This document shows positions 26,807 through 34,449 of a stretch of DNA of 64,000 bases, piece by piece (within the stretch, counting starts at the first letter, position 1; each line of letters opens with the position of its first letter). This DNA is from Pseudomonas xantholysinigenes. GTDB lineage: Bacteria > Pseudomonadota > Gammaproteobacteria > Pseudomonadales > Pseudomonadaceae. The position numbers and the translations under genes are program-made. The notes under the pieces are model-generated. The model saw only the letters and a list, made by a program, of their open reading frames with translations, did not search any database and had not been told where the DNA came from. The DNA lies in the NCBI RefSeq assembly GCF_014268885.2, contig NZ_CP077095.1:1369501-1433500 (forward strand), given 5' to 3'.

Positions 26807-27703
26807 ATGTCCGAAGCGTTGCACAGTAACTCCCTCGCACCCGCTAGCCTGAAGAAGTCCGCCAACGCCTGCGGCTTGCTGGCGATCATGATGTGGGCGG
26901 CGCTGGCGCTGTTGACCACCCAGACCCAGGGCATCCCGCCTTTCCAGTTGCTGTTTCTGTCATTTTGCATTCCTTTCGGCCTTGCCTGCCTGGCCGCGCT
27001 GGGTGGCTGGCGGGGTGGCTTCCGGGCTTGGCGACAGCCGGTGGGGGTCTGGTGTTCCGGATTCGCCGCGATCTTCCTGTATCACGCCTTCTACTTTTTT
27101 GCCCTCAAGGCCGCGCCGCCGGCGCAGGCCAGCATGATTGCCTACCTGTGGCCGCTGTTGATCGTGCTGTTCAGTGCCCTGCAGGGTGGGGGGCGCCTCA
27201 ACCGCCTGTGCCTGCTGGGCGCCTGCCTGGGTCTGGCCGGCACAGCCTTGATCTTGCAACCGCAGAGCAGTGTGCTCACCACGCGCATCTTGCTCGGCTA
27301 TGCCGCCGCGTTGTGTTGCGCGTTGGTGTGGTCGAGCTATTCGGTGTTCAACAAGCGCCATGAAGGCGCGCCGGTCGGCGTTATTGGCGGGATCTGCGGG
27401 TTGGTCGCCCTGGCCGGGTTCATTTGTCACCTGCTGCTGGAAGACACGGTGATCCCTGATGCCCGAGGCTGCCTGGCGATTGTGCTGCTGGGGCTCGGCC
27501 CGGTCGGGCTGGCGTTCTTCGCCTGGGACTACGCCACCAAAAGCGGCAATGCCGAGTTCCTGGGGGCGGTTTCCTACCTGGCCCCGTTGATCTCGACCGT
27601 GCTCCTGGTGCTGGCAGGCGTGCTGATCCTCGATCTGCGGCTGATGGCCGCGGCCGGGTTGATCGTCGCGGGCACCCTGGTGGCGACCTTCGGCGCTCGC
27701 TGA
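26807..27703 (+). CDS. EamA-type (DMT superfamily) transporter
   Basis: 298 residues in two homologous EamA halves with about ten helices. Visible motifs include CGLLAIMMWAALALLTTQTQGIPPFQLLFLSF at the start, ALKAAPPAQASMIAYLWPLLIVLFSAL in the first repeat, and AFFAWDYATKSGNAEFLGAVSYLAPLISTVLLVLAG in the second. Such proteins export amino acids or other small metabolites. The start is the ATG at 26807; the upstream region has GGGTTACGAGCGTCCC, with no strong ribosome-binding site. It is probably transcribed with, or controlled by, the AraC regulator before it. The substrate is unknown. Confidence 0.88.
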   Translation: MSEALHSNSLAPASLKKSANACGLLAIMMWAALALLTTQTQGIPPFQLLFLSFCIPFGLACLAALGGWRGGFRAWRQPVGVWCSGFAAIFLYHAFYFFALKAAPPAQASMIAYLWPLLIVLFSALQGGGRLNRLCLLGACLGLAGTALILQPQSSVLTTRILLGYAAALCCALVWSSYSVFNKRHEGAPVGVIGGICGLVALAGFICHLLLEDTVIPDARGCLAIVLLGLGPVGLAFFAWDYATKSGNAEFLGAVSYLAPLISTVLLVLAGVLILDLRLMAAAGLIVAGTLVATFGAR

Positions 27704-27751
27704 CGGCTGAACAGGGTGTTCGGCCGTAATACTCTCGATAAGGATATCTCT

Positions 27752-28078
27752 ATGCTCAGAGTGCTGGCGGTCAGTGCTCCCCACTGGCAGTTTCGTCCTG
27801 CAGGCCACGAACAACACCTGAACAGCAGCACGCCTTTCAGTCCGCACAATGCGATCAGGGGCTGTGCCCATGAGGCCCGCGAGGGCATCGGTGCATGGGG
27901 GCGCAGCAATTGGAGCAGCGCCTAGGGGCTGCATACCTATGCCTACCATCCCGGCTGGTTGAGTGCGCTGTTTGCGCGCTTCGGCATGAGCGTGAAAGCG
28001 GTCCGGCATGCCGAGATCGGCCAGGCCTTCGTGATGCCTGAGCTTGAAATCGCGCTGTGCGAGCAAGGCGGCGGATGA
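27752..28078 (+). pseudogene. Decayed gene remnant with in-frame stop
   Basis: ATG 27752 has a good ribosome-binding site (AAGGATATCTCT) and opens MLRVLAVSAPHWQFRPAGHE, but the frame stops at TAG 27923-27925. Beyond the stop the same frame reads 50 codons to a TGA at 28076-28078, including TYAYHPGWLSALFARFGMSV and VRHAEIGQAFVMPELEIAL. That stretch has ordinary Pseudomonas codon use and looks like a real protein C-terminus. I do not recognise the parent family. The alternative is two chance frames. Confidence 0.4.
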
Positions 28079-28195
28079 CGGGTTGCGCGCGCAGCCTGCT
28101 CGCTGGGTTGCCTTCCTGGCCTGTTCCCGTGCAGATTTGTGGCTTGGCGCGCTGTGCGCGCCTCCAATGACAAAGCCCAATCAGGTACACGGACG

Positions 28196-30070
28196 ATGAG
28201 TCACCCCTCGCAATTCACCCTGCTCGGCAAGCGGCGCTTTCTGCCGTTCTTCATTACCCAGTCGCTGGGCGCCTTCAACGACAACCTGTTCAAGCAGTCG
28301 CTGATCCTGGCGATCCTCTACAAGCTGAGCCTGGAAGGCGACCGCTCGATCTGGGTCAACCTGTGCGCCTTGCTGTTCATCCTGCCGTTTTTCCTGTTCT
28401 CGGCCTTGGCCGGGCAGTTTGGCGAGAAGTTCGCCAAGGACCGGCTGATCCGCGTGATCAAGCTGGCCGAGATCGCCATCATGGCCATCGGCGCGACCGG
28501 CTTTGTCACCCATCATCTGGAATTGATGCTGCTGGCGCTGTTTGCCATGGGTACTCACTCGGCGCTGTTCGGCCCGGTGAAGTACTCGATCCTGCCCCAG
28601 GCCCTGCGTGAGGAGGAGTTGGTGGGGGGTAACGGCCTGGTGGAGATGGGCACCTTCCTGGCGATCCTGGCCGGAACCATCGGCGCCGGGGTGCTGATGT
28701 CGTCGTCCAGCTATGCCGCGCTGGCCGCGGCGGGCGTGGTGGGCACCGCCGTGCTCGGCTACCTGGCCAGCCGCTGGATCCCCCGTGCCGCCGCCGCCGC
28801 GCCGGAGATGAAGCTGGACTGGAACATCTTCAAGCAGTCCTGGGCCACCCTGCGCCTGGGTCTGGGGCAGACCCCGGCGGTGTCGCGCTCGATTGTCGGT
28901 AACTCCTGGTTCTGGTTCGTCGGCGCCATCTACCTGACGCAGATCCCGGCCTATGCCAAGGACTGGCTGCACGGCGACGAGACCGTGGTGACCCTGGTGC
29001 TGACCCTGTTCTCGGTGGGTATCGCCGTCGGTTCGCTGCTGTGCGAGCGCCTGAGCGGGCGCAAGGTGGAAATCGGCCTGGTGCCGTTCGGCTCGTTCGG
29101 CCTGACCTTGTTCGGCCTGCTCTGGTGGTGGCATTCGGGGGATGTGCCGGTCGGCGCGACGGCGCATGACTGGCTGGCCTTGCTGGGGATGAGCCAGGCC
29201 TGGTGGATCATGGCTTCGATCGTTGGCCTTGGGGTATTCGGCGGTTTCTACATCGTGCCGCTGTACGCGCTGATCCAGGCGCGCACTGCCGAAGGCGAGC
29301 GGGCCCGGGTGATTGCCGCCAACAACATTCTCAACGCGCTGTTCATGGTGGTTTCGGCGCTCATCACCATCGTGCTGTTGAGCGTGGCCAAGTTGAGCAT
29401 CCCGCAACTGTTCCTGGTGGTGTCGCTGCTCAATATCGCGGTCAATGCCTATATCTTCCGGATCGTGCCGGAGTTCACCATGCGCTTCCTGATCTGGCTG
29501 CTCAGCCATTCGATGTATCGGGTCGCGCACCGTGATCTGCAGCGTATTCCCGACGAAGGCGCGGCACTGCTTGTGTGCAACCATGTTTCGTTCGTCGATG
29601 CGCTATTGCTTGGTGGCGCCATCCGCCGGCCGATCCGCTTCGTGATGTACTACAAGATCTACAACCTGCCGGTACTCAACTTCGTGTTCCGCACTGCCGG
29701 GGCCATTCCGATCGCCGGGCGCGGCGAGGACGAGGCCACCTACGAACGAGCCTTCGCCCGCATCGCCCAGTACCTGGCCGACGGCGAGCTGGTGTGCATC
29801 TTCCCCGAAGGCAAGCTGAGTTCGGATGGTGAGATCGATGTGTTCAAGGGTGGGGTCAGCCGTATCCTGGAGGAAACGCCGGTGCCGGTGATTCCGTTGG
29901 CGTTGCAGGGGCTGTGGGGGAGTTTCTTCAGTCGCGACCCGAACAAGGGCTTGTTCAAGCGCCTGTGGTCGCGGGTGACCATTGTCGCTGGCGCCGCCAT
30001 CCCGGCGGAGGCGGCGCAGCCTGAAGCGCTGCGCGAACAGGTGAGCCTGCTGCGCGGCGCGATGCGTTAA
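28196..30070 (+). CDS. MFS (LplT-like) and acyltransferase (PlsC) fusion protein
   Basis: 624 residues. Residues 1-420 form an MFS domain that begins SQFTLLGKRRFLPFFITQSLGAFNDNLFKQSL, the signature of lysophospholipid-transporter (LplT) relatives. Residues 440-624 are a glycerolipid acyltransferase domain: NHVSFVD with catalytic His463 and Asp five residues on (HX4D motif), IPIAGRGED and FPEGKLSSDGEIDVFKGG. This corresponds to the transporter and acyltransferase halves of the E. coli LplT/Aas pair, without the AMP-binding domain. It probably flips and reacylates lysophospholipids. The start is ATG 28196; the 19 codons upstream are not conserved-looking. Confidence 0.9.
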   Translation: MSHPSQFTLLGKRRFLPFFITQSLGAFNDNLFKQSLILAILYKLSLEGDRSIWVNLCALLFILPFFLFSALAGQFGEKFAKDRLIRVIKLAEIAIMAIGATGFVTHHLELMLLALFAMGTHSALFGPVKYSILPQALREEELVGGNGLVEMGTFLAILAGTIGAGVLMSSSSYAALAAAGVVGTAVLGYLASRWIPRAAAAAPEMKLDWNIFKQSWATLRLGLGQTPAVSRSIVGNSWFWFVGAIYLTQIPAYAKDWLHGDETVVTLVLTLFSVGIAVGSLLCERLSGRKVEIGLVPFGSFGLTLFGLLWWWHSGDVPVGATAHDWLALLGMSQAWWIMASIVGLGVFGGFYIVPLYALIQARTAEGERARVIAANNILNALFMVVSALITIVLLSVAKLSIPQLFLVVSLLNIAVNAYIFRIVPEFTMRFLIWLLSHSMYRVAHRDLQRIPDEGAALLVCNHVSFVDALLLGGAIRRPIRFVMYYKIYNLPVLNFVFRTAGAIPIAGRGEDEATYERAFARIAQYLADGELVCIFPEGKLSSDGEIDVFKGGVSRILEETPVPVIPLALQGLWGSFFSRDPNKGLFKRLWSRVTIVAGAAIPAEAAQPEALREQVSLLRGAMR

Positions 30071-30086
30071 GGCAGTGGGGTGAAGG

Positions 30087-30404
30087 TCAGCTGGCGCTGA
30101 CCTTCAGGCCGACCAGGCCGCAGATGATCAGTGCAACGCTGACCAGACGCACCAGGGCCATGGATTCGCCGAACAGGATGATCCCGGCGATGACGGTGCC
30201 GACCGCGCCGACGCCGGTCCAGATGGCGTAGGCGGTGCCCAGTGGCAGTTCTTTCATGGCCAGGCCCAGCAGGCCAAGGCTGATGACCATGGCGCCAACG
30301 GTGAGCACGGTAGGCAGGGGACGGGTGAAGCCGTCGGTGTACTTGAGGCCGACAGCCCAGCCGACTTCGAACAGGCCGGCGAAGAACAGGATGATCCAGG
30401 ACAT
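30087..30404 (-). CDS. sugE: SMR family exporter, SugE/Gdx type (guanidinium exporter)
   Basis: 105 residues with four transmembrane helices. [32 protein letters not shown] has the SMR glutamate at residue 13 and the Gdx-type context; [30 protein letters not shown] is the SMR core. Gdx-type SMR proteins export guanidinium in exchange for protons, and the guanidine-II riboswitch just upstream confirms the functional link. Older names treat it as a quaternary-ammonium exporter. ATG at 30404 follows TGGAGACACACC. Single-gene transcription unit. Confidence 0.93.
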   Translation of the reverse strand: MSWIILFFAGLFEVGWAVGLKYTDGFTRPLPTVLTVGAMVISLGLLGLAMKELPLGTAYAIWTGVGAVGTVIAGIILFGESMALVRLVSVALIICGLVGLKVSAS

Positions 30405-30429
30405 GGTGTGTCTCCATCATTGCAAAGAT

Positions 30430-30478
30430 GGGGCCGTCCCCGGAGTGGTCACGCACAGCGTCGTGAGGTCGTCCTCAC
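30430..30478 (-). ncRNA. Guanidine-II (mini-ykkC) riboswitch
   Basis: Read on the minus strand, two short hairpins each carry an ACGR tetraloop: GTGAGG-ACGA-CCTCAC at 30478-30463 and GGGG-ACGG-CCCC at 30441-30430, with a 21-base spacer. This twin ACGR hairpin is the defining pattern of guanidine-II RNAs. The second hairpin is about 12 bases before the ribosome-binding site of the exporter. A TATAGT -10-like box lies at 30486-30491. Guanidine binding is expected to raise translation. Confidence 0.93.
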
Positions 30479-30578
30479 AGTGCGCACTATACTGCACATT
30501 TGTGGCAGGGGAGGCAAGCCTGGGGGATGAAGGGCGTGCTGCCGAGCGCTTCGCGGGTATACCCGCGAAGAGAATTAC

Positions 30579-31541
30579 TCAATGCCTGACCGAGAGTGCC
30601 GGCCGTTCTGCCTCCGGCTCTTCCATGCGCCGGAACCAGGTCGACAGCAAGGCCCCGGAAATGTTGTGCCACACGCTGAACAACGCGCTGGGCACCGCCG
30701 CCAATGGCGAAAAATGCGCCGCCGCCAGCGCCGCGCCCAGTCCCGAGTTCTGCATGCCCACCTCCAGCGCCAGCGCCTTGCGCTGGGCCAGCGGCAGCTT
30801 GCACAGCTTACCGGTGAGGTAGCCCAGCAGGAAGCCGAAGCTGTTGTGCAGGATCACCACCGCCATGATCAACAGCCCGGACTCGGCGATCTTCGCCTGG
30901 CTGGCCGCGACCACGGCGCAGACGATCATCACGATGCTCACCACCGACACCAGCGGCAGTACCTGCACCGCCAGTTGCACCCGGGCACCGAGCAGGCGCT
31001 GGGCCAGCACGCCGAGCACGATCGGCAGCATCACCAGTTGCAGGATCGACCAGAACATGTCCATGAACGAGACCGGCAGCCAGGCCGAGGCCAGGAACCA
31101 GATCAGCGCCGGGGTCAGCAGCGGCGCGAGCAGGGTGGTCACCGCGGCGATCGCCACTGCCAGCGCCAGGTCGCCGCGGGACAGCCAGACCATCACGTTG
31201 GATGCCGTGCCGCTTGGGCAGCAGCCGACCAGGATCACCCCGACGGCGATCTCCGGCGGCAGCTGGAACAGCTGGCACAGCAGCCATGCCATGCCCGGCA
31301 TGATCACGAAGTGCGCCACCACCCCCAGCGCCACGCGCCAGGGTTGGCGGGCGAGGGCGGCGAAGTCGTCGAGCTTGAGGGTCAGGCCCATGCCGAACAT
31401 CACCAGGCCCAGCAAGGGCACGATGGCCACCTTGAGGGCGATGAACCATTGCGGCATGAGGAAGGCCAGGCAGGCGAACAGCAGCACCCACCAGGCGAAG
31501 GTGTTGCCGACGAAGCGGCTGAGGGCGGCGAGGGCACGCAT
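30579..31541 (-). CDS. Bile acid:sodium symporter family (BASS) transporter
   Basis: 320 residues with nine to ten hydrophobic helices. Typical BASS/SbtA-like blocks are MFGMGLTLKLDDFAALARQPW, VGCCPSGTASNVMVWLSRGDLALAVAIAAVTTLLAPLLTP and EVGMQNSGLGAALAAAHF. The SGTASN and EVGMQNS stretches correspond to the sodium-binding crossover region. Family members carry organic anions such as keto acids or pantoate; the bile-acid name is historic. Start at 31541 (MRALAALSRF), with AAAAGGACCTGCCCC upstream. Located on the minus strand between the SMR gene and a REP palindrome. Confidence 0.88.
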   Translation of the reverse strand: MRALAALSRFVGNTFAWWVLLFACLAFLMPQWFIALKVAIVPLLGLVMFGMGLTLKLDDFAALARQPWRVALGVVAHFVIMPGMAWLLCQLFQLPPEIAVGVILVGCCPSGTASNVMVWLSRGDLALAVAIAAVTTLLAPLLTPALIWFLASAWLPVSFMDMFWSILQLVMLPIVLGVLAQRLLGARVQLAVQVLPLVSVVSIVMIVCAVVAASQAKIAESGLLIMAVVILHNSFGFLLGYLTGKLCKLPLAQRKALALEVGMQNSGLGAALAAAHFSPLAAVPSALFSVWHNISGALLSTWFRRMEEPEAERPALSVRH

Positions 31542-31572
31542 GGGGCAGGTCCTTTTCTAATTATTCTTTCAG

Positions 31573-31648
31573 GGCCCATTCGCGGGTGAACCCGCTCCCA
31601 CAGGGACCGCACCAATCCTGTGGGAGCGGGTTCACCCGCGAATGGGCC
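31573..31648. repeat. REP-like perfect inverted repeat
   Basis: Positions 31573-31604 and 31617-31648 are perfect 32-base inverted copies (start GGCCCATTCGCGGGTGAACC) with a 12-base loop. The CGCGGGTGAACCCGCTCCCAC core is a common P. putida-type intergenic palindrome. A half-copy (CCTGTGGGAGCGGGCTTG) occurs at about 33092-33109 after the tRNA genes. It sits after rdgC on the minus strand. Confidence 0.92.
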
Positions 31649-31696
31649 AGTGCCGACAGCCTCTGTGCGGCCGTCGGCAGCGGTATGGCAAGCGAC

Positions 31697-32617
31697 TCAG
31701 ACCCCTTGCGGGATCTCCTCGCCACCCAGCGCCTCGAACAGCACCGGCAGGAACTCGGTGAAGGTCATCATCATCAGGGTGAAGCTGGCGTCGAACTGTT
31801 GCTGGGCCTCGTCGCCGCCATCCTGTTCGGCCTGCTCCTGCAGCAGCTCCTCGAACTTCAGGCGCTTGATCACCATTTTGTCGTCGAGCACGAACGACAG
31901 CTTGTCCTGCCAGGCCAGGGCCAGCTGGGTGACCACCTTGCCGGTGCTCAGGTGCAGCTGGATTTCCTCGCTGGTCAGGTCCTGGCGCTTGCAACGCACG
32001 ATGCCGCCGTCTTCGCCGGTGTCGCGCAGTTCACATTCGTCGAGGACATAGAAGCCCTCGGCGGCCTGTTGCGACTTGACCCAGTCGGTCATGGTCGCGC
32101 TCGGCGCGATCTTCACCGTGGCCGGGCGCACCGGCAGCGAGCCGATCACTTCGCGCAGGGTCGACAGCAGGTCCTCGGCGCGCTTGGCGCTGGCCGAGTT
32201 GACCAGGATCATGCCCAGGCGCGGGGCGATGGCGGCGAAGATCATCGAGCGGCGGATGAAGGCGCGCGGCAGGAACGCCTGGATGATCTCGTCCTTGATC
32301 TGGTCGCGCTCTTTCTTGTAGACCTTGCGCATCTGCTCGGTCTCGATTTCCTCGACCTTCTCCTTGACCGCATCATTGACCACGCTGCTGGGCAGGATGC
32401 GTTCTTCCTTGCGTGCGGCGATCAGCATGAACTCACCGCTGACATGGACCAGCGGTGCGTCGGCGCCCTTGCCGAACGGTGCGACGAACCCGTAGGTGGT
32501 CAGTTCCTGGCTGGCGCAGGGGCGGGCCGGCTTGCTGGCCAGGGCGGCTTCCAGCGCTTGCGCCTCGAACGGTACTTCCTGGGTCAGGCGATAGGACAGC
32601 AGGTTCTTGAACCACAT
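31697..32617 (-). CDS. rdgC: Recombination-associated protein RdgC
   Basis: 306 residues. [49 protein letters not shown] is a textbook RdgC start, with further blocks [58 protein letters not shown] and the C-terminal [24 protein letters not shown]. RdgC forms a ring-shaped dimer on double-stranded DNA and inhibits RecA. The start is ATG 32617 after GGAGAGATCCCCCCTC; an upstream in-frame GTG/ATG is not needed. Confidence 0.95.
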   Translation of the reverse strand: MWFKNLLSYRLTQEVPFEAQALEAALASKPARPCASQELTTYGFVAPFGKGADAPLVHVSGEFMLIAARKEERILPSSVVNDAVKEKVEEIETEQMRKVYKKERDQIKDEIIQAFLPRAFIRRSMIFAAIAPRLGMILVNSASAKRAEDLLSTLREVIGSLPVRPATVKIAPSATMTDWVKSQQAAEGFYVLDECELRDTGEDGGIVRCKRQDLTSEEIQLHLSTGKVVTQLALAWQDKLSFVLDDKMVIKRLKFEELLQEQAEQDGGDEAQQQFDASFTLMMMTFTEFLPVLFEALGGEEIPQGV

Positions 32618-32733
32618 GAGGGGGGATCTCTCCTTAATACATAAGGTGGGCATTATTCTCCGAGCGGCAGTGCTAGGCCAACCCTGTCATAGGGCCAGCA
32701 GCTTATAGAGAGGGGGAAACACCCGGCATTGCT

Positions 32734-32766
32734 AGGTCTTTGAAAGACCTGAGAATTTTTTTTGAA
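32734..32766 (+). promoter_or_regulatory. Hairpin and A/T tract upstream of the tRNA promoter
   Basis: AGGTCTT-TGA-AAGACCT at 32734-32750 is a perfect 7-bp stem, then GAGAATTTTTTTTG. This could terminate upstream transcription; together with the A-rich stretch to 32780 it also forms an UP-element-like tract just before the -35 box. Confidence 0.45.
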
Positions 32767-32783
32767 AAAGTTTAAAAAAGTGC

Positions 32784-32812
32784 TTGCCAGGGTGGCAGCC
32801 CCTCCGTAGAAT
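32784..32812 (+). promoter_or_regulatory. Sigma-70 promoter of the tRNA operon
   Basis: -35 box TTGCCA at 32784-32789 and -10 box TAGAAT at 32807-32812 with exactly 17 bases between. The preceding A/T-rich tract (32755-32780) is a likely UP element, as in strong stable-RNA promoters. The following GCGCGCC stretch resembles a GC-rich discriminator. Confidence 0.8.
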
Positions 32813-32832
32813 GCGCGCCACACCGAGACGAA

Positions 32833-32908
32833 GGGTGATTAGCTCAGCCGGGAGAGCATCTGCCTTACAAGCAGAGGGTCGGCGGTTCGATCCCGTCATC
32901 ACCCACCA
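32833..32908 (+). tRNA. tRNA-Val (anticodon TAC)
   Basis: 76 bases, GGGTGATTAGCTCAG... to CCACCA encoded in the gene. The acceptor stem GGGTGAT/ATCACCC, the anticodon loop CTTACAA giving anticodon TAC, and GGTTCGATCC in the T arm are all intact. It is 21 bases after the -10 box. Confidence 0.97.
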
Positions 32909-32921
32909 CTCGATGTATAGC

Positions 32922-32998
32922 GCGGCGGTAGTTCAGTCGGTTAGAATACCGGCCTGTCACGCCGGGGGTCGCGGGTTCGAGTCCCGTCCGCCGCGCCA
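32922..32998 (+). tRNA. tRNA-Asp (anticodon GTC)
   Basis: 77 bases with acceptor stem GCGGCGG/CCGCCGC, AGTTCAGTCGGTTAGAATA D arm, the anticodon loop CTGTCAC giving GTC, GGGTTCGAGTCCC in the T arm and encoded CCA. It follows the tRNA-Val by 13 bases in the same transcript. Confidence 0.97.
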
Positions 32999-33041
32999 TA
33001 TTTAGCTTCCAGGGTCCACTGAACACCCGGAAGCAACAGAG

Positions 33042-33067
33042 AAAGCGACCTTAGGGTCGCTTTTTTT
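33042..33067 (+). terminator. Rho-independent terminator of the tRNA operon
   Basis: AAAGCGACC-TTAG-GGTCGCTTT stem followed by a run of seven or more T. It lies 43 bases after tRNA-Asp. Confidence 0.9.
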
Positions 33068-33182
33068 GTTTCTCATCGAAAGAACCCAATCCTGTGGGAG
33101 CGGGCTTGTCGGAACGCGCACCGCCGCGAACACCGGCACGGCCGGTGTCAGGCACCGCAGCGCCTGCTTCGCGGGCTGTTGT

Positions 33183-33959
33183 TCAGGCCGGGCGTTCTTC
33201 CGCGCGCAACGTCAACACTTCATAGCCTGTTTTGGTCACCGCCACGGTGTGCTCCCATTGCGCCGACAGGCTGTGGTCGCGGGTGATCACTGTCCAGCCA
33301 TCACGCAGGCCACGGGTACCGCGCCCGCCCTGGTTGATCATCGGCTCGATGGTGAACACCATGCCTGCTTGCAGTGGCAGGCCCATGCCCCGTTGCCCGT
33401 AATGCAGCACCTCCGGCGCTTCGTGCATCTGCGTGCCGATGCCGTGGCCGCAATATTCGCGCACCACGCTGTAGCCGGCCGCCTCGGCGTGGGCCTGGAT
33501 GGCGTGGCCGATATCGCCGAGAGTGGCGCCGGGGCGGACCTGCTCGATGCCTTTCCATAATGCCGCGTAGGTGGTGTCGACCAGCCGCCGGGCTTCTTCG
33601 CTGACCTGGCCGATGCAGTACATCTTCGACGAATCGGCGATATAGCCGCCCTGTTCCAGGGTGATGTCGACATTGACGATGGAACCTTCGCCCAGCACTT
33701 CGTCGGCCTTGGGCATGCCGTGGCAGACCACATGGTCCACCGAAGTGTTCAGCGCATAGGGGAACCCGTACTGGCCCTTGCTTGCCGGGCGCGCCTTGAG
33801 GGTCTCGACGATGAAGGCTTCGGCGCGGTCGTTGATCTGCATCGTGGTCACGCCGGGGCGGATGAAACCGTCGAGGTCGGCGAACACCTGCGCCAGCAAC
33901 TGGCCGGCGCGGCGCATCAGCGCCAGTTGCGCGGCGTCCTTGAGGATGGCCTGGCTCAT
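33183..33959 (-). CDS. map: Methionine aminopeptidase, type I
   Basis: 258 residues, minus strand. The enzyme removes N-terminal methionine with a two-metal centre. The ligands sit in their usual contexts: NVDITLEQGGYIADSSKMYCIG (two Asp), YCGHGIGTQMHEAPEVLHYG (His), MVFTIEPMIN (Glu) and SAQWEHTVAVT (Glu). The catalytic His is in VDHVVCHGMPKADEVL. Its ATG at 33959 overlaps the stop of the ParD-like gene by four bases. It is probably a second copy, since an essential map usually lies near rpsB; that is an inference. Confidence 0.95.
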   Translation of the reverse strand: MSQAILKDAAQLALMRRAGQLLAQVFADLDGFIRPGVTTMQINDRAEAFIVETLKARPASKGQYGFPYALNTSVDHVVCHGMPKADEVLGEGSIVNVDITLEQGGYIADSSKMYCIGQVSEEARRLVDTTYAALWKGIEQVRPGATLGDIGHAIQAHAEAAGYSVVREYCGHGIGTQMHEAPEVLHYGQRGMGLPLQAGMVFTIEPMINQGGRGTRGLRDGWTVITRDHSLSAQWEHTVAVTKTGYEVLTLRAEERPA

Positions 33960-34159
33960 TGCAGCAATTCCCTGAGGTTGGCCTGTTCCTGGCGCAATAG
34001 CTGGCGCAACAGTTCCTGGTAGGTGGCCTGGGGGTGCAACTCGGCGAGCATGCCGAGGCGGATCCAGTGTTCGGCCTGGGCGTTGATCGAGCGTGACAAG
34101 GCGGCGCTGGCCACGCGCAGGTCTTCGTGGAGGTCGTCGGCGATCTTGACGATACCCAT
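33956..34159 (-). CDS. ParD-like antitoxin family protein
   Basis: 67 residues: [44 protein letters not shown] ribbon-helix-helix-like N-terminus is followed by a helical tail rich in Gln and Leu. It resembles the ParD-like (DUF3423-type) family, which is often found next to map genes. The stop overlaps the map start (ATGA), so the two are translationally coupled. No toxin of the ParE type is beside it, so an ordinary toxin-antitoxin role is doubtful; it may be a DNA-binding partner. A palindrome (34174-34201) just upstream could be its operator. Confidence 0.75.
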   Translation of the reverse strand: MGIVKIADDLHEDLRVASAALSRSINAQAEHWIRLGMLAELHPQATYQELLRQLLRQEQANLRELLQ

Positions 34160-34173
34160 GGTGCTTTAACCCT

Positions 34174-34201
34174 CTATATGAAACGTATGCGAATCATATA
34201 G
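34174..34201. promoter_or_regulatory. Palindrome upstream of ParD-like gene, possible operator
   Basis: CTATATGA at 34174-34181 and TCATATAG at 34194-34201 are perfect 8-base inverted copies with a 12-base spacer. The right half sits 15 bases upstream of the ParD-like start, where an autoregulatory RHH protein would bind. Confidence 0.5.
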
Positions 34202-34304
34202 CCGCGGCGCTGATCATGCCACACGCTGGTGCGCTGTTCCCTGCCGTGGTGCATGGCGAGCCCCCGGTAAGCCCGTGCTGCCGCGGATGCGGAGAGGGGG
34301 AAAG

Positions 34305-34321
34305 GTGGCCCAGGTTTTGCT
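34305..34321 (+). promoter_or_regulatory. Sigma-54 promoter of the nitrate reductase gene
   Basis: GTGGCCCAGGTTTTGCT matches the sigma-54 consensus TGGCAC-N5-TTGC with one difference. The -24 GG is at 34307-34308 and the -12 GC at 34319-34320, ten bases apart as required. Transcription would start near 34331. Confidence 0.7.
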
Positions 34322-34330
34322 GGGTCGTCC

Positions 34331-34449
34331 TGCATACGGGTCATCAACGTCGATGGCCCTCTCATCACGACGAAGGCGCCGTGTTGCCCTGCTTGCGATC
34401 AGCCAGCGGGAGCAGCCGGCGCCTTTGTCGTTTGTGCAGGAGAACGCCA
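34331..34449 (+). promoter_or_regulatory. NasT/ANTAR-type leader of nasC: two hairpins plus long stem
   Basis: From the predicted start: hairpin P1 GGGTCATC-AACGTC-GATGGCCC at 34338-34359 has a six-base loop with A at position 1 and G at position 4, the pattern of ANTAR protein targets. A second hairpin is possible at 34366-34383 (CACGAC/GCCGTG around the six-base loop GAAGGC, one A-C mismatch; G at position 4). The latter overlaps the left arm of a 15-bp stem, 34367-34381 with 34417-34431, that ends just before the ribosome-binding site. The two structures exclude each other. The long stem has only a weak T run. Confidence 0.6.

Noticed and set aside
34224..34275. Another sigma-54-like site (TGGTGCATGGCGAGC)
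   Set aside because: Fits only the GG-N10-GC spacing and has poor flanking bases; the site at 34305-34321 is far better.
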